A program made the translations under genes and the position numbers. Positions 51,458 to 61,038 of a stretch of DNA of 64,000 bases are shown in pieces; the stretch's first letter is position 1; the number at the start of each line of letters is the position of its first letter. The notes under the pieces are model-generated. The model ran no database searches. It was not told the origin of the DNA and saw nothing but the letters and a program-made list of their open reading frames with translations. Where the stretch lies: contig NZ_JAHVAP010000008.1 in assembly GCF_024721155.1 (NCBI RefSeq), positions 1 through 64,000 of the forward strand. The letters run 5' to 3'. The stretch is from Mucilaginibacter phenanthrenivorans (GTDB lineage: Bacteria; Bacteroidota; Bacteroidia; Sphingobacteriales; Sphingobacteriaceae).

Positions 51458-52528
51458 TTACTTAAACAAAGGATTCGGACGAAAGTATGTGCCATCAGTA
51501 AAACTAACCACATAATCTGATTTAAAATGTGTGCTTTTTTGATAGTAATCGGTAGTGATGATCTGCGCATCGGAGGCTATCGCTGCCTCAAATGTTGATT
51601 TGTCATTATTCCTTGCCTCTTCGGTATCACTATCAGCCCGGGTACGGATTATATATCCCTTTTTTACGAGTGCCTTTATTTTATAAAGATCCTTTTTAGG
51701 GTTATTCATTATGTGTATTGCAGATTCTGGCGTACCGGGTTCGGAATCGGTAAAAAGAATCCGTTTCTTTAACGAAGGGTGCCCTGCTATATAAGCTGCC
51801 CTTTTTCTTCCCACCTCATCCAGTACAAATATAAATTTACCTTTTGCCTGTTTTACCTTGGGCCAGTTGCCATGTAAAACTGCGCTTTGCAGGGTTTTAT
51901 ATTTTCCTCTTACATCATCCGGGGTAATAAGGTTCTCCCTTCCCAGGTTTTCTACAAGCGCCTGGTCCAGCTGATCAAAAATTGCACTGTTAAATTGTTC
52001 AGGAACCGTATAGTATGGTTTTTTCATGCGCTCATCCTTCGCATTCATTGTAACGAAAATTACTTCATGATCTTTATGGTTATCAGACCATTGCCTAAGC
52101 TCCCTCAAACATTGTTTAAAGGTTAAGCAGTTACTTCTGAAATCAATATCCTGGATATGCAATACTTTAAACCCAGGTTCATTCATTACTCCTTCTTTAT
52201 CAAAGGGGGCCTGTCCGGGAGCCCAGGTAAGTCCTTTTGGATGGGCATATTTACCGCCTTTTGTGTCGGCATAAATATCAATTTCAAGATCCAGCAACCC
52301 AAGATCTAATTGCTGTGATAACGTGATATGACTATAATCTATTTTTTTTGACCCAACCGAGTCTTTTTGCTGTATAAATTTAAACAGAACCGGATCAATA
52401 GATTGTTTATAGCTGTTATGTGAACCAATTACCTGGACGTGGTTTATAGGGAGATCGTCAACGTTAGGTATCCCTGCCATAAACGGCAGAGATACTATGG
52501 CTAAAGTGCTTAGAAATAACCTGATCAT
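51458..52528 (-). CDS. Secreted Ca2+-dependent phosphoinositide-specific phospholipase C
   Basis: The 356-aa protein has a signal peptide (about 1-18). The two catalytic His motifs of the PI-PLC X-type fold are visible: GSHNSY (H37) and KVLHIQD (H124), with the Ca2+-site segment LDLEIDIY between them. It resembles the bacterial family PF16670 (PI-PLC-C1). It would cleave phosphatidylinositol or related lipids to diacylglycerol and inositol phosphate outside the cell. It is the last gene of the second SusC-SusD operon, 10 bp after SusD. That pairing suggests uptake of an inositol-phosphate product (inference). Confidence 0.88.
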   Translation of the reverse strand: MIRLFLSTLAIVSLPFMAGIPNVDDLPINHVQVIGSHNSYKQSIDPVLFKFIQQKDSVGSKKIDYSHITLSQQLDLGLLDLEIDIYADTKGGKYAHPKGLTWAPGQAPFDKEGVMNEPGFKVLHIQDIDFRSNCLTFKQCLRELRQWSDNHKDHEVIFVTMNAKDERMKKPYYTVPEQFNSAIFDQLDQALVENLGRENLITPDDVRGKYKTLQSAVLHGNWPKVKQAKGKFIFVLDEVGRKRAAYIAGHPSLKKRILFTDSEPGTPESAIHIMNNPKKDLYKIKALVKKGYIIRTRADSDTEEARNNDKSTFEAAIASDAQIITTDYYQKSTHFKSDYVVSFTDGTYFRPNPLFK

Positions 52529-52538
52529 AAAAAATAAA

Positions 52539-54131
52539 TTAATAGCCCGGATTTTGAGTTAATTTAGGATTAAGTTTAATTTCGGTTGATGGAATTGGGT
52601 AAAGCCTTCTCCTTACATCTTTATTCATTGAAAGCGGATCATTGGCCAGGGGATAATCAACTTCAAACTGCCCGAAACGGATCAAGTCATTCCTGCGCCA
52701 GGCCTCCCATGAAAGTTCCCTCGCCCGCTCATCAAGTAATGACGGCAGATCAACCGAAGCAGCCGGTGCCGCGCCTGCGCGAACCCTGACCTGATTAACC
52801 AAATATAAAGGTGTTTGCAGCTGGCCATTTACAGATGTAGCAGTAGCTCCTCTTAATATGGCTTCGGCTTTCATCAGCATAACATCAGCTAACCTGAATA
52901 CCGGCACATCATTACCATTTAAACGCGTTGCCTGGATAATGGCTGGGTCAGGATAATACTTCATTGACCGGATCCCCTCAGACTGGCTTGCGATGGTATT
53001 GCCTACGTCCATTGGTTTTGGAGGTACGAGTACAAGGTCTGGGGTAATAACTATTTGTGTAGTTGTACCCGGGTAATAAGCAGGTTGCGAAGTATAGCCG
53101 CCATTGCCATCAGGTAAATATTGCGGCCCCACCAGCCAGGTATTAGTCCTTGTGTCGCCCGGTAAATTAAACCTGTTATAAAATTCATGCGTTGTGCTCA
53201 TGGCAATGCTCAAACCTACATTCATGCCATAATATGACGATAAATAATAAAAGAATCCAAACCTGGTAAATTGGTTACCCGGGATTTGCTGATCATAAGG
53301 AATTGCAAATACAGTCTCTTTTATCTGCGGCCCGTTGTTTGGCAAAAATATATCTCGGTACTTTGCATCAAGGCTGTAATTCTGATTCTTCATAACGCTG
53401 TCAGCCATAGCTACAGCATCATTATAACGTTGTGTTCCGGTGTATACTTCTGCATTCAGGTACATTTTTTCAAGTAGGGCAAATGCCATTTCTTTAGTAG
53501 GGCGCCCGTATTGCAAAACGTTGGTTGCCGCAACACTTGATTTGGACGGGAGCTGTTGGATAACACTTAACAGATCCGTCTCTATAAACTTAAATACATT
53601 GGCCCTTGATTGAGTTGATGGCAGATCATTTACTGGAAAAGTGTTGATAATGGGTATATTACCATACAGGTCCATCATAAAAAAGTAATACAAGTCGCGC
53701 ATTGCAGTAATTTCGGCAATACCTGAAGTTTTTAAAGCTGCACTTGATCCTGAGGCTTTAACCAGGTTAAGTAGGCGGTTACAGTTATTAATACCACCAA
53801 AGCCCCATTGCCATACGCCTATAACGTTTGGATGGTCAAAAGTCCAGGTGTGATAATGAAGCTGCCTGTATTGGCCGCCATCATCATAGTTGCCATCCCT
53901 TGCAGGGATGATAGCCTCATCAGTTGACAGTTCCTGCATACGCCAGTAGGGCACCGCATAATTTGAAGATAAGTTGGAATACATTGTACCTAATAAGGCA
54001 ATATAATCTGCCTGGGTCACCGGGAAATTAGATTTTACATATTGAGATTCAACGGGCACATCTAATTTTTTACAGGAGTTTATGGTGATTATCGCTGCAA
54101 CCACCGCTAAATATATTGTTATTCTTTTCAT
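52539..54131 (-). CDS. SusD/RagB-family lipoprotein (locus 2)
   Basis: The 530-aa surface lipoprotein has lipobox INSC (Cys about 20), SusD-type helical core segments (MRDLYYFFMMDLYGNIP) and the C-terminal signature LDERARELSWEAWRRNDLIRFGQF. It is expected to bind substrate over the paired SusC channel. It follows SusC after 21 bp and precedes the phospholipase after 10 bp, so all three are co-transcribed. The ligand may be an inositol-containing compound, judged only by context. Confidence 0.94.
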   Translation of the reverse strand: MKRITIYLAVVAAIITINSCKKLDVPVESQYVKSNFPVTQADYIALLGTMYSNLSSNYAVPYWRMQELSTDEAIIPARDGNYDDGGQYRQLHYHTWTFDHPNVIGVWQWGFGGINNCNRLLNLVKASGSSAALKTSGIAEITAMRDLYYFFMMDLYGNIPIINTFPVNDLPSTQSRANVFKFIETDLLSVIQQLPSKSSVAATNVLQYGRPTKEMAFALLEKMYLNAEVYTGTQRYNDAVAMADSVMKNQNYSLDAKYRDIFLPNNGPQIKETVFAIPYDQQIPGNQFTRFGFFYYLSSYYGMNVGLSIAMSTTHEFYNRFNLPGDTRTNTWLVGPQYLPDGNGGYTSQPAYYPGTTTQIVITPDLVLVPPKPMDVGNTIASQSEGIRSMKYYPDPAIIQATRLNGNDVPVFRLADVMLMKAEAILRGATATSVNGQLQTPLYLVNQVRVRAGAAPAASVDLPSLLDERARELSWEAWRRNDLIRFGQFEVDYPLANDPLSMNKDVRRRLYPIPSTEIKLNPKLTQNPGY

Positions 54132-54152
54132 CTCTGTTGCGTTAAAGTTTAA

Positions 54153-57100
54153 TTAAAATGATGTGTTTAAACCAAAAATGAACGTACGGATACGCGGGTA
54201 ATAATTTTGGTTATCAATACCGGGGGTTAATCCGCCTATATTAACTTCCGGATCAATGCCCCTGTATTTGGTAATTACAAAAATATTATTGGCTGATAAA
54301 TACAGGCGGATGCTTTTGATAGCCTGGATCTTTGGTTTAATAGTATAGCCAAGCGTTGCGTTATCAAGGCGTAAGTATGATCCGCTTTCTAAAAAGCGAT
54401 CAGATATTAAATAGCCGTTAATGTCATTAAATGATTCACCGAGGGTGAACCTTGGGATGTTTTGTATTTTTGAATCGGCAGGGTTATTAAGTGAAGCCAG
54501 CGTAGCATTCAGGATCTTGTTTCCCCAAACACCCCTGATTAAAAAGTTAAGATCAAAGTTTTTGTAGAAAAAGCTATTGGTCCAGCCATATATAAAGTCT
54601 GGCTGGGCATTCCCAGCTACCCTTTGATCGGTAGTTAAAGGCTGGGTGGCAATTACCTGCCCGGAAGCATTTTGATAAGTACTTACTCCGGCAGCATTTT
54701 TACCCACGTAATGCCATAAATAAAAAGTTCCCAAAGCATCTCCGGGTTGAACAATCTGGCTATAGTTTCCTGACTGCCCTTTACCACCTAATTGTGCTGT
54801 TTGGATATAAGGCGTTGCATATAATGTGTTGGATAAGGTTTCAACAACGTTTTTGTTGTGCGAGATATTAAATGAAGTTTTCCATGTAAACGCCGAAGTT
54901 TTTACCGGTACAGCATTTAACACTACTTCAATACCGCTGTTTTTTATTTTGCCAACATTTGCCGTGATTGTGGGCACAAAAAATTGGGTGGTCGATACCA
55001 GGTATTGATCATAGATCAGATCGGAAGTTTTTTTAATGTAATAATCAACCGAGCCCGTAATACGGTTTTTTAGTATACCAAAGTCTAAACCAATATTGGT
55101 TGTTGCAGTACTTTCCCACTTTAAATCCCGGTTGTCATTTCGTACCGGCCCTAAAGCGTTGGTTATATTGCCGTTGTATAAGAACTTACTGTTCCCTGGA
55201 GGAGTTCCATAAATTAATAATGCCGAGAACGCATTAAACCCTAAACTATTACCTGATACCCCGTAACCAGCCCGTAGTTTTAAGTCGCTAACCACAGGCA
55301 CGCTTTCCATAAATTTTTCGTTGATGATCCGCCATCCGGCAGATACAGCGGGGAACAAACCATAACGTTTATTTATACCAAATGCCGACGAACCATCGTC
55401 CCTTAAGGATGCCTGGAACAAATACTTGTCGGTGAACTGGTATTGAACACGGCCATAGTAAGATATTAGCCTCAATGTTGATATCACATTAGGATTAAAA
55501 ATTATTTGCGCAAGTGAGGAAGGATTTGACAAGGACAAATTATTATAGGTTAAATTGTCATTTGAAAAATTTTGAGTCTGCAAACCAAAACCATCATTGG
55601 TTCTATCCTGCTGATAAGAATATCCGGCTAATAGCTTAATGCTGTGCTGGCCAAAATCCTTGTCGTAATTAAAATACGACTCAAATACCTGGCTGGTATT
55701 TAAATATGCACTTCTGTTAGCTACTCCATTCGCACCAACTGCCAGGCCAGATGCACTGTTTTCGTACGCGTTAATGTTATTTTGATCTTTTTGGGTTGAC
55801 CCGGTAAGTGTAAACCTTAAGCCTGGTAAAATATCAACCTGTGCAATTCCATTAATTAAAGTTTTAGCATCGTTGGTTTTAATAAAGTTATTATTTGCCA
55901 GCGATAGCGGGTTTAATGGCCCGCTTCCGGTCCTTGTATAGTTTTCCTTGTAGCTGCCATCAGGGTTAAAAGGGCTTACCGTAGGTAAATAGAATAACAT
56001 GCCGGATATTACATTTCCCTGCGGCATGCCGTATGGCATATTACTTCCTTGCGGAATGTCATTGCTATTGGTAGTACTATTTGTTAAAGTAATGCCCAGT
56101 TTCAGTTTATCATTAAAAAAACGCTGGTTAATATATCCCCTGAAAATGGTGCGCTCAAGGCCAGTGTTTATTAAAACCCCGTTATTTTTTAAATAGTTAA
56201 CGCTTGCACCATACTCCGCGCTTTTTGATGCCCCACCATATGATAAATTATGGTTTTGTGAGTAGCCTGTCCGTTCTACCAGGTTTTGCCAGTTAGTATT
56301 TGACCCATCATCGTCAGTTGGCTTGGTAAGAGGCTTTACGCCGTTGTCGCTTAAATATTTGCGCAGTTCATCGCCAGTCAGCATATCGATTTTTTTCGAT
56401 ACCTTTTCCATTGCCACATAAGCGCTGTAGTTGAGCCTTGTTTGCCCGGGTTTTGCTCTTTTGGTGGTAACTATAATTACGCCGTTTGCAGCCCTTGAAC
56501 CATAGATAGCTGTTGAGGAAGCATCTTTTAACACGTCAATACTTTCAATGTCATCCGGTGCAAGCAGATCAATTGAAGCACCCGGTACTCCATCAATAAC
56601 ATAAAAAGGTTCTTGTGCACCGCCTTCGCGCAGGGTTGAAGGCCCTCTTAAAATAGTAGCAGGTTGTTTATTAGGGTCGCCGCTTTTTGTGACGTTTAAA
56701 CCCGCTACCTTCCCCTGCAACAGTTCTGCCGGAGTTGTTATTACACCAAGGTTAAAATCTTCGGATTTTAACGAGGTGATGGCACCTGTAACATCCTTAC
56801 GGCTTGAAGTGCCGTAACCAATTACTACAACGTCTTTCAACTGTTTGGTGTCTGGTATTAAAGTAACATTCAGCGGATTGGTAGTGCCTGCAGGTATTTC
56901 CTGCGTTACAAATCCTAAAAAAGTAAAACGGATCACATCGTCATTTCCGTTAACCTGGATTGAGAATTTCCCGTTTACATCACTTGATGCGCTTTTACCG
57001 GAACCTTTTGCAGCTATTGTAACACCAGGTAATGGTAAATTTTTGTCATCCGTAATCGTTCCATTAATTACTCTTTGAGATTGCTGCGCTGATGCATTTA

Positions 57101-57191
57101 TTGCAAAAAGCATAATTAACAGCATAAACCGGGCGGCTTTATGTTTTAATTTAATAAATGCCCGCAAATTCAGGTTGTACATTTTTTCCAT
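54153..57191 (-). CDS. SusC/RagA-family TonB-dependent transporter (locus 2)
   Basis: The 1012-aa outer-membrane transporter has a signal peptide (about 15-35, ASAQQ) and a carboxypeptidase-like Ig domain (about 40-120; INGTITDDKNLPLPG). A plug with the SusC motif VVIGYGTSSRKDVTGAI (about 125-240) and a large beta-barrel ending in NTSF follow. It leads the SusC-SusD-PLC operon. The 416-bp upstream gap holds a palindrome and a 31-bp-spaced direct repeat, possible regulator sites. Confidence 0.95.
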   Translation of the reverse strand: MEKMYNLNLRAFIKLKHKAARFMLLIMLFAINASAQQSQRVINGTITDDKNLPLPGVTIAAKGSGKSASSDVNGKFSIQVNGNDDVIRFTFLGFVTQEIPAGTTNPLNVTLIPDTKQLKDVVVIGYGTSSRKDVTGAITSLKSEDFNLGVITTPAELLQGKVAGLNVTKSGDPNKQPATILRGPSTLREGGAQEPFYVIDGVPGASIDLLAPDDIESIDVLKDASSTAIYGSRAANGVIIVTTKRAKPGQTRLNYSAYVAMEKVSKKIDMLTGDELRKYLSDNGVKPLTKPTDDDGSNTNWQNLVERTGYSQNHNLSYGGASKSAEYGASVNYLKNNGVLINTGLERTIFRGYINQRFFNDKLKLGITLTNSTTNSNDIPQGSNMPYGMPQGNVISGMLFYLPTVSPFNPDGSYKENYTRTGSGPLNPLSLANNNFIKTNDAKTLINGIAQVDILPGLRFTLTGSTQKDQNNINAYENSASGLAVGANGVANRSAYLNTSQVFESYFNYDKDFGQHSIKLLAGYSYQQDRTNDGFGLQTQNFSNDNLTYNNLSLSNPSSLAQIIFNPNVISTLRLISYYGRVQYQFTDKYLFQASLRDDGSSAFGINKRYGLFPAVSAGWRIINEKFMESVPVVSDLKLRAGYGVSGNSLGFNAFSALLIYGTPPGNSKFLYNGNITNALGPVRNDNRDLKWESTATTNIGLDFGILKNRITGSVDYYIKKTSDLIYDQYLVSTTQFFVPTITANVGKIKNSGIEVVLNAVPVKTSAFTWKTSFNISHNKNVVETLSNTLYATPYIQTAQLGGKGQSGNYSQIVQPGDALGTFYLWHYVGKNAAGVSTYQNASGQVIATQPLTTDQRVAGNAQPDFIYGWTNSFFYKNFDLNFLIRGVWGNKILNATLASLNNPADSKIQNIPRFTLGESFNDINGYLISDRFLESGSYLRLDNATLGYTIKPKIQAIKSIRLYLSANNIFVITKYRGIDPEVNIGGLTPGIDNQNYYPRIRTFIFGLNTSF

Positions 57192-57272
57192 AGTTATACG
57201 TTAAGTTGACCAATAATTAATGTCAAAGCAACGGTATAAATGTTAGAGAAAAATAAACCAGATGTTATGAAT

Positions 57273-57284
57273 AACCACGTGGTT
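57273..57284. promoter_or_regulatory. 12-bp palindrome AACCACGTGGTT
   Basis: A perfect palindrome with a CACGTG core, 82 bp upstream of the SusC locus 2 ATG. It is a possible operator. Confidence 0.45.
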
Positions 57285-57299
57285 GAAACAATATACAGG

Positions 57300-57346
57300 G
57301 TATATTATAAAAATAAGTTACTTATAGTCAGTATATTATAAAAATA
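57300..57346. repeat. 16-bp direct repeat spaced 31 bp
   Basis: The word gtatattataaaaata occurs at 57300-57315 and 57331-57346, 31 bp start to start (about three helical turns). This could be a site for a dimeric or two-component regulator. Confidence 0.45.
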
Positions 57347-57557
57347 TTAGCAATGATATATGAAATATATGTTAACTATAAGTAAATGAATAATTGCTTA
57401 ATTGTAAAATGATATAAAAGAGATTAAGAGAACCACCAGCTATCCAAAATACAAAGTAATTATCTCCTTGAGGGAATCCGCATTTGCGACTAGCTGAATC
57501 TTTAAATAAGGGACTGTTTTTTAATATGTTTCTGAAGAATATATCACAACATAAAGC

Positions 57558-57565
57558 TAATTTTG
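57558..57565 (+). promoter_or_regulatory. Candidate -7 box for the CBS gene
   Basis: TAATTTTG matches TAnnTTTG, 42 bp before the ATG. A weak TTTC lies about 24 bp upstream of it. Confidence 0.4.
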
Positions 57566-57607
57566 AGTCCTAATCGGTTTCTATACTAAATTAGTAGAAT
57601 TTAAATT

Positions 57608-58966
57608 ATGTGGTACAATAATATACTGGAAACCGTTGGCAATACGCCAATGGTGAGATTAAATAAGGTAACAAAGGATATTCCTGCTACTGTTTTGGCT
57701 AAGATAGAAACCACTAACCCCGGTAACTCTATCAAGGACCGAATGGCGCTTAAAATGATTGAGGATGCCGAAAAAAGCGGCAAGCTTAAGCCGGGCGGAA
57801 CCATTATTGAAGGCACATCCGGAAATACCGGTATGGGGTTGGCTATTGCAGCAGTTATAAAAGGATACAAATGTATTTTTACCAGTACCGATAAGCAGTC
57901 GAAAGAGAAATTTGATGCCTTGCGGGCTTTTGGCGCCGAGGTAATTGTTTGCCCGACCAATGTTGATCCGGAGGATTCACGTTCATATTACTCAGTTTCG
58001 TCGCGGTTGGAGCGTGAGGTGCCTAATTCGTGGAAACCTAACCAGTACGATAACCTATCAAATTCACAAGCGCATTATGAATCTACAGGCCCGGAGATCT
58101 GGGAGCAGACTGAGGGCAAAATTACACACCTTGTAGCAGGGGTGGGCACTGGCGGTACTATTTCGGGAATCGCCAGGTATTTGAAGGAAAAGAACCCTGC
58201 AATACAGGTATTGGGGATTGATACCTATGGTTCAGTGTTCAAAAAATACAAGGAAACCGGGGTTATGGACAAGAACGAGATCTACCCATACATTACCGAA
58301 GGTATTGGTGAAGATTTTTTACCGCAAAACGTGGATTTCAACCTGATAGATCACTTTGAAAAGGTAACCGATAAGGATGCTGCATTAATGACCCGCGAAA
58401 TTGCGCGTAAGGAGGGCATCTTTGCGGGGAACTCAACAGGCTCGGCAATTGCAGGCGTACTACAGATGAAGGATAAGTTTAAGGAAGGCGATGTAGTGGT
58501 TGTGATCTTCCCGGACCACGGCACCCGCTACCTCGGCAAAATGTATAACGACGACTGGCTGCGCGATCGCGGATTTTTGAAGGACGGCAAGCTGACCGCA
58601 CGCGACATCATCCAGAAAAAGGAAAATCAACAGATTGTTACCATCGATTGCGAAAAATCGGTGCTGGAGGCCATCAATACTATTAAATCGCTCAATATCT
58701 CGCAGATCCCGGTTACACAAAAAGGTATGGTGATAGGTAAGATAACCGAGAGTGATATTTTAAATTCTTTGATAGAAAATCCGTCCATTAAATCTCAACC
58801 CGTAAAAAACATTACCACAGCACCGTTTCCGTTTGTCGATCTTACTACTTCAATAGACAAAATTTCAGCTATGATCAACAAGGATAACATTGCCGTGCTG
58901 GTTGAAGACAACGGAGAGATCGAGATCATCACACAATACGATATCATTAACGCGATATCTGGTTAA
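57608..58966 (+). CDS. PLP-dependent cystathionine beta-synthase/cysteine synthase with CBS pair
   Basis: The 452-aa cytosolic enzyme has the PLP-binding Lys in NPGNSIKDR (K43) and the phosphate loop GTSGNTG (about 77-83). GVGTGGTISG follows at about 178-187. A C-terminal pair of CBS domains (about 335-452) probably senses SAM or a nucleotide. The layout matches human-type cystathionine beta-synthase without a heme domain, but cysteine synthase activity cannot be excluded. It diverges from the SusC locus 2 operon. Confidence 0.93.
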   Translation: MWYNNILETVGNTPMVRLNKVTKDIPATVLAKIETTNPGNSIKDRMALKMIEDAEKSGKLKPGGTIIEGTSGNTGMGLAIAAVIKGYKCIFTSTDKQSKEKFDALRAFGAEVIVCPTNVDPEDSRSYYSVSSRLEREVPNSWKPNQYDNLSNSQAHYESTGPEIWEQTEGKITHLVAGVGTGGTISGIARYLKEKNPAIQVLGIDTYGSVFKKYKETGVMDKNEIYPYITEGIGEDFLPQNVDFNLIDHFEKVTDKDAALMTREIARKEGIFAGNSTGSAIAGVLQMKDKFKEGDVVVVIFPDHGTRYLGKMYNDDWLRDRGFLKDGKLTARDIIQKKENQQIVTIDCEKSVLEAINTIKSLNISQIPVTQKGMVIGKITESDILNSLIENPSIKSQPVKNITTAPFPFVDLTTSIDKISAMINKDNIAVLVEDNGEIEIITQYDIINAISG

Positions 58967-59037
58967 AAAATGTTAAAGTTGGGTAGTTAAGGAGTGTGGG
59001 TGTTTTAGATTATTTTCCGCCGTCTTATATTTACCCC

Positions 59038-59862
59038 ATGTTTAAACTTTTGATTGCCGCCGTTATTTTTTTGTCGGCTTGTTCTGCTGCGTTTTGCCAG
59101 GGAGATACTAGTGTTGCGTTTCATTTATTTCAAAAAGGATATAACAAAGAGGTTTCCGGAAATTACAAGACTGCACTTAGTGAATATGATTCATGTGCAA
59201 TGGCCAATCCCGGCTATAGTAGAGTCTATTTATACAGGGGGTTAGTAAAATATCACTTGAAAGACCTTAACGGATCAATCGAAGACTATTCAAAATTTAT
59301 AACTGCCAATCCCAATTCTTCGGCGGCATTTGATAACAGGGGATATTCAAAATTTTTGCTGGGCGATGACAAGGGAGCGCTGGAAGATTATAACAAATCA
59401 ATTGCCATAGACCAGCATGCTGCAAAAACTTTCCTTAACCGTGGCGGCGTGAAAAACAGGATGGGTGATTTCCAGGAAGCTCTTCTCGATTTTAACAAAG
59501 CACTTGAACTAGACCCTGGTAACGCCGATATTTATTTCAATATCGGCATATCAAAAGGCGCCATGAATGATAACCCCGGCGCTATCGATGCTTTTAATAG
59601 CGCTATAAAGTTAAGGCCTTTGTTTGAGCTTGCTTTGTTATACCGCGCAACTAATGAAAGCTTATTAAGACAATATAAAGAAGCCGGAGAAGATTTCAAT
59701 ATGTGTATCACGCTGAATCCCAAAAACAGCGATGCTTATTTAAGTCGCGGTGCCATGAAACTGGATGAAAATGATAAACCAGGAGCTTGTGCTGATTTTC
59801 AAAAGGCGCTGGCGCTTGGAAATAAGCGCGCTGCTGATATTATAAAGGAAAACTGCAATTGA
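59038..59862 (+). CDS. Secreted TPR-repeat protein
   Basis: The 274-aa protein starts at ATG 59038; an upstream GTG at 58996 would add 14 residues before the signal peptide. The signal peptide ends near FCQ (about 21); LSAC inside it could alternatively be a lipobox. The mature part is six to seven TPR repeats (FDNRGYSKFLLGDDKGALEDY, FNIGISKGAMNDNPGAIDAF), a scaffold for protein contacts. Function unknown. Confidence 0.88.
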   Translation: MFKLLIAAVIFLSACSAAFCQGDTSVAFHLFQKGYNKEVSGNYKTALSEYDSCAMANPGYSRVYLYRGLVKYHLKDLNGSIEDYSKFITANPNSSAAFDNRGYSKFLLGDDKGALEDYNKSIAIDQHAAKTFLNRGGVKNRMGDFQEALLDFNKALELDPGNADIYFNIGISKGAMNDNPGAIDAFNSAIKLRPLFELALLYRATNESLLRQYKEAGEDFNMCITLNPKNSDAYLSRGAMKLDENDKPGACADFQKALALGNKRAADIIKENCN

Positions 59863-59957
59863 TCTGTCGCTTAGACAGACTGTTACCTTTATTTTATAAG
59901 CACATTACAACATTTAATTGGATGAGAATTGTCTATATTTAACCAAATCCTAAATGA

Positions 59958-60830
59958 ATGTCAGTATTTAAATACCTCCTTCTAATTTGTTTAATCTTTG
60001 TGATTTGCCCTGCGTTTTCTCAAAGTAATGATCCGGTTATGTTGAAATGGAAGCTAAAGCCCGGTGAGGTGATTTCTTATAAGACAACCATGGATGAGAT
60101 CGACACAGCACATAGTAAAGATTTTTCCATAGACGGGTTTGATAAATTGTTAGGAAGTGATGTAAATAGCGCAGAAATAAAAAAAATGATTAAGCAGCTT
60201 CGCCAGGCAACCAACCTGTCTAATTTTGTGACTCACCTGAAGAAGAACTCAAAAAATGTGATTGATATAGAAATGAAGGCAGGGGATCAGCCGGCGGCTC
60301 AAACAACAGCCGATACAGGTGAAATGGGCAAAGCATTAAAACTTATGATGGCTACAATGGGAGGTGTTGTATTACGTGGTGCAATACGTGAAGATGGTAC
60401 AATAGAAAGCTTTTATACAAAGAACGATCAGAAAAATTTGATAGCAACATTTTTTGAGTTGCCTGGCAGGCCGGTAAGAGTTGGTGATACGTGGTCAGCT
60501 GATGTTCACTTCCTTTCAACGGATCAGAGCTTTATCTGTGATAGCTCACATAGAAGGAATATTATTACAATTGTAAAAATAGACGATGTTGAGAACGAAC
60601 ACGTAGTAACAGTTAAGTACGATATTGAGGAATATGTATCGGGATACTTTAGCACTCCGTTTGATAAAAATCCGGTAAAAACAACTATGAGAATGACGCA
60701 TAAGGCATTGGCAGATTTTTCAATAGAAAGAGGCAGATGGATAAATTATGATGGAATTATGTCGATATCTTCTACCGGTTTCATGAGCTCTCAGTCGGCC
60801 AAAAGATGTAACCTAACTTTAATTAATTAA
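59958..60830 (+). CDS. Secreted protein, unknown
   Basis: The 290-aa protein has a signal peptide (about 1-22, ending AFSQ). The mature part is mostly beta-like, with a Trp-containing start (LKWKLKPGEVISYKTTMDE) and repeats of charged beta stretches. It looks like a periplasmic lipid- or ligand-binding type fold, but I do not recognise the family. It follows the TPR protein by 95 bp on the same strand and could be co-transcribed. Confidence 0.7.
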   Translation: MSVFKYLLLICLIFVICPAFSQSNDPVMLKWKLKPGEVISYKTTMDEIDTAHSKDFSIDGFDKLLGSDVNSAEIKKMIKQLRQATNLSNFVTHLKKNSKNVIDIEMKAGDQPAAQTTADTGEMGKALKLMMATMGGVVLRGAIREDGTIESFYTKNDQKNLIATFFELPGRPVRVGDTWSADVHFLSTDQSFICDSSHRRNIITIVKIDDVENEHVVTVKYDIEEYVSGYFSTPFDKNPVKTTMRMTHKALADFSIERGRWINYDGIMSISSTGFMSSQSAKRCNLTLIN

Positions 60831-60998
60831 CTCCCCGACACCAACAAGTTGTCCTGATGTCATATTTGTCGAAGTTGGGCAGAGTAGAGGAACAATCAGT
60901 ATAATAAAAACTGTTTTTTAGTATTTTCGTGTTTTAAATTAACACTGTTTTTACACAGAGTTAATTGTGGTTCTTGCGGTAGGGACCTCACCATCAAT

Positions 60999-61019
60999 TA
61001 TCCCGGTCAAATCGGGATA
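60999..61019 (+). promoter_or_regulatory. CCCGGT hairpin before the LtaS-like gene
   Basis: Arms tatcccg and cgggata (plus a G-T closing pair) flank a short loop. The hairpin ends 19 bp before the ATG at 61039. It is the third hairpin of this CCCGRT type upstream of a start codon in the window. Confidence 0.35.
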
Positions 61020-61038
61020 GATAAACACGTTGCGTTTA

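Larger units (their letters stand above)
57192..57607. promoter_or_regulatory. 416-bp divergent regulatory region, SusC (locus 2)/CBS gene
   Basis: This AT-rich gap carries a 12-bp palindrome (57273-57284), a 16-bp direct repeat (57300 and 57331), and a TAATTTTG -7 box for the CBS gene (57558-57565). No gene is seen. Confidence 0.55.
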
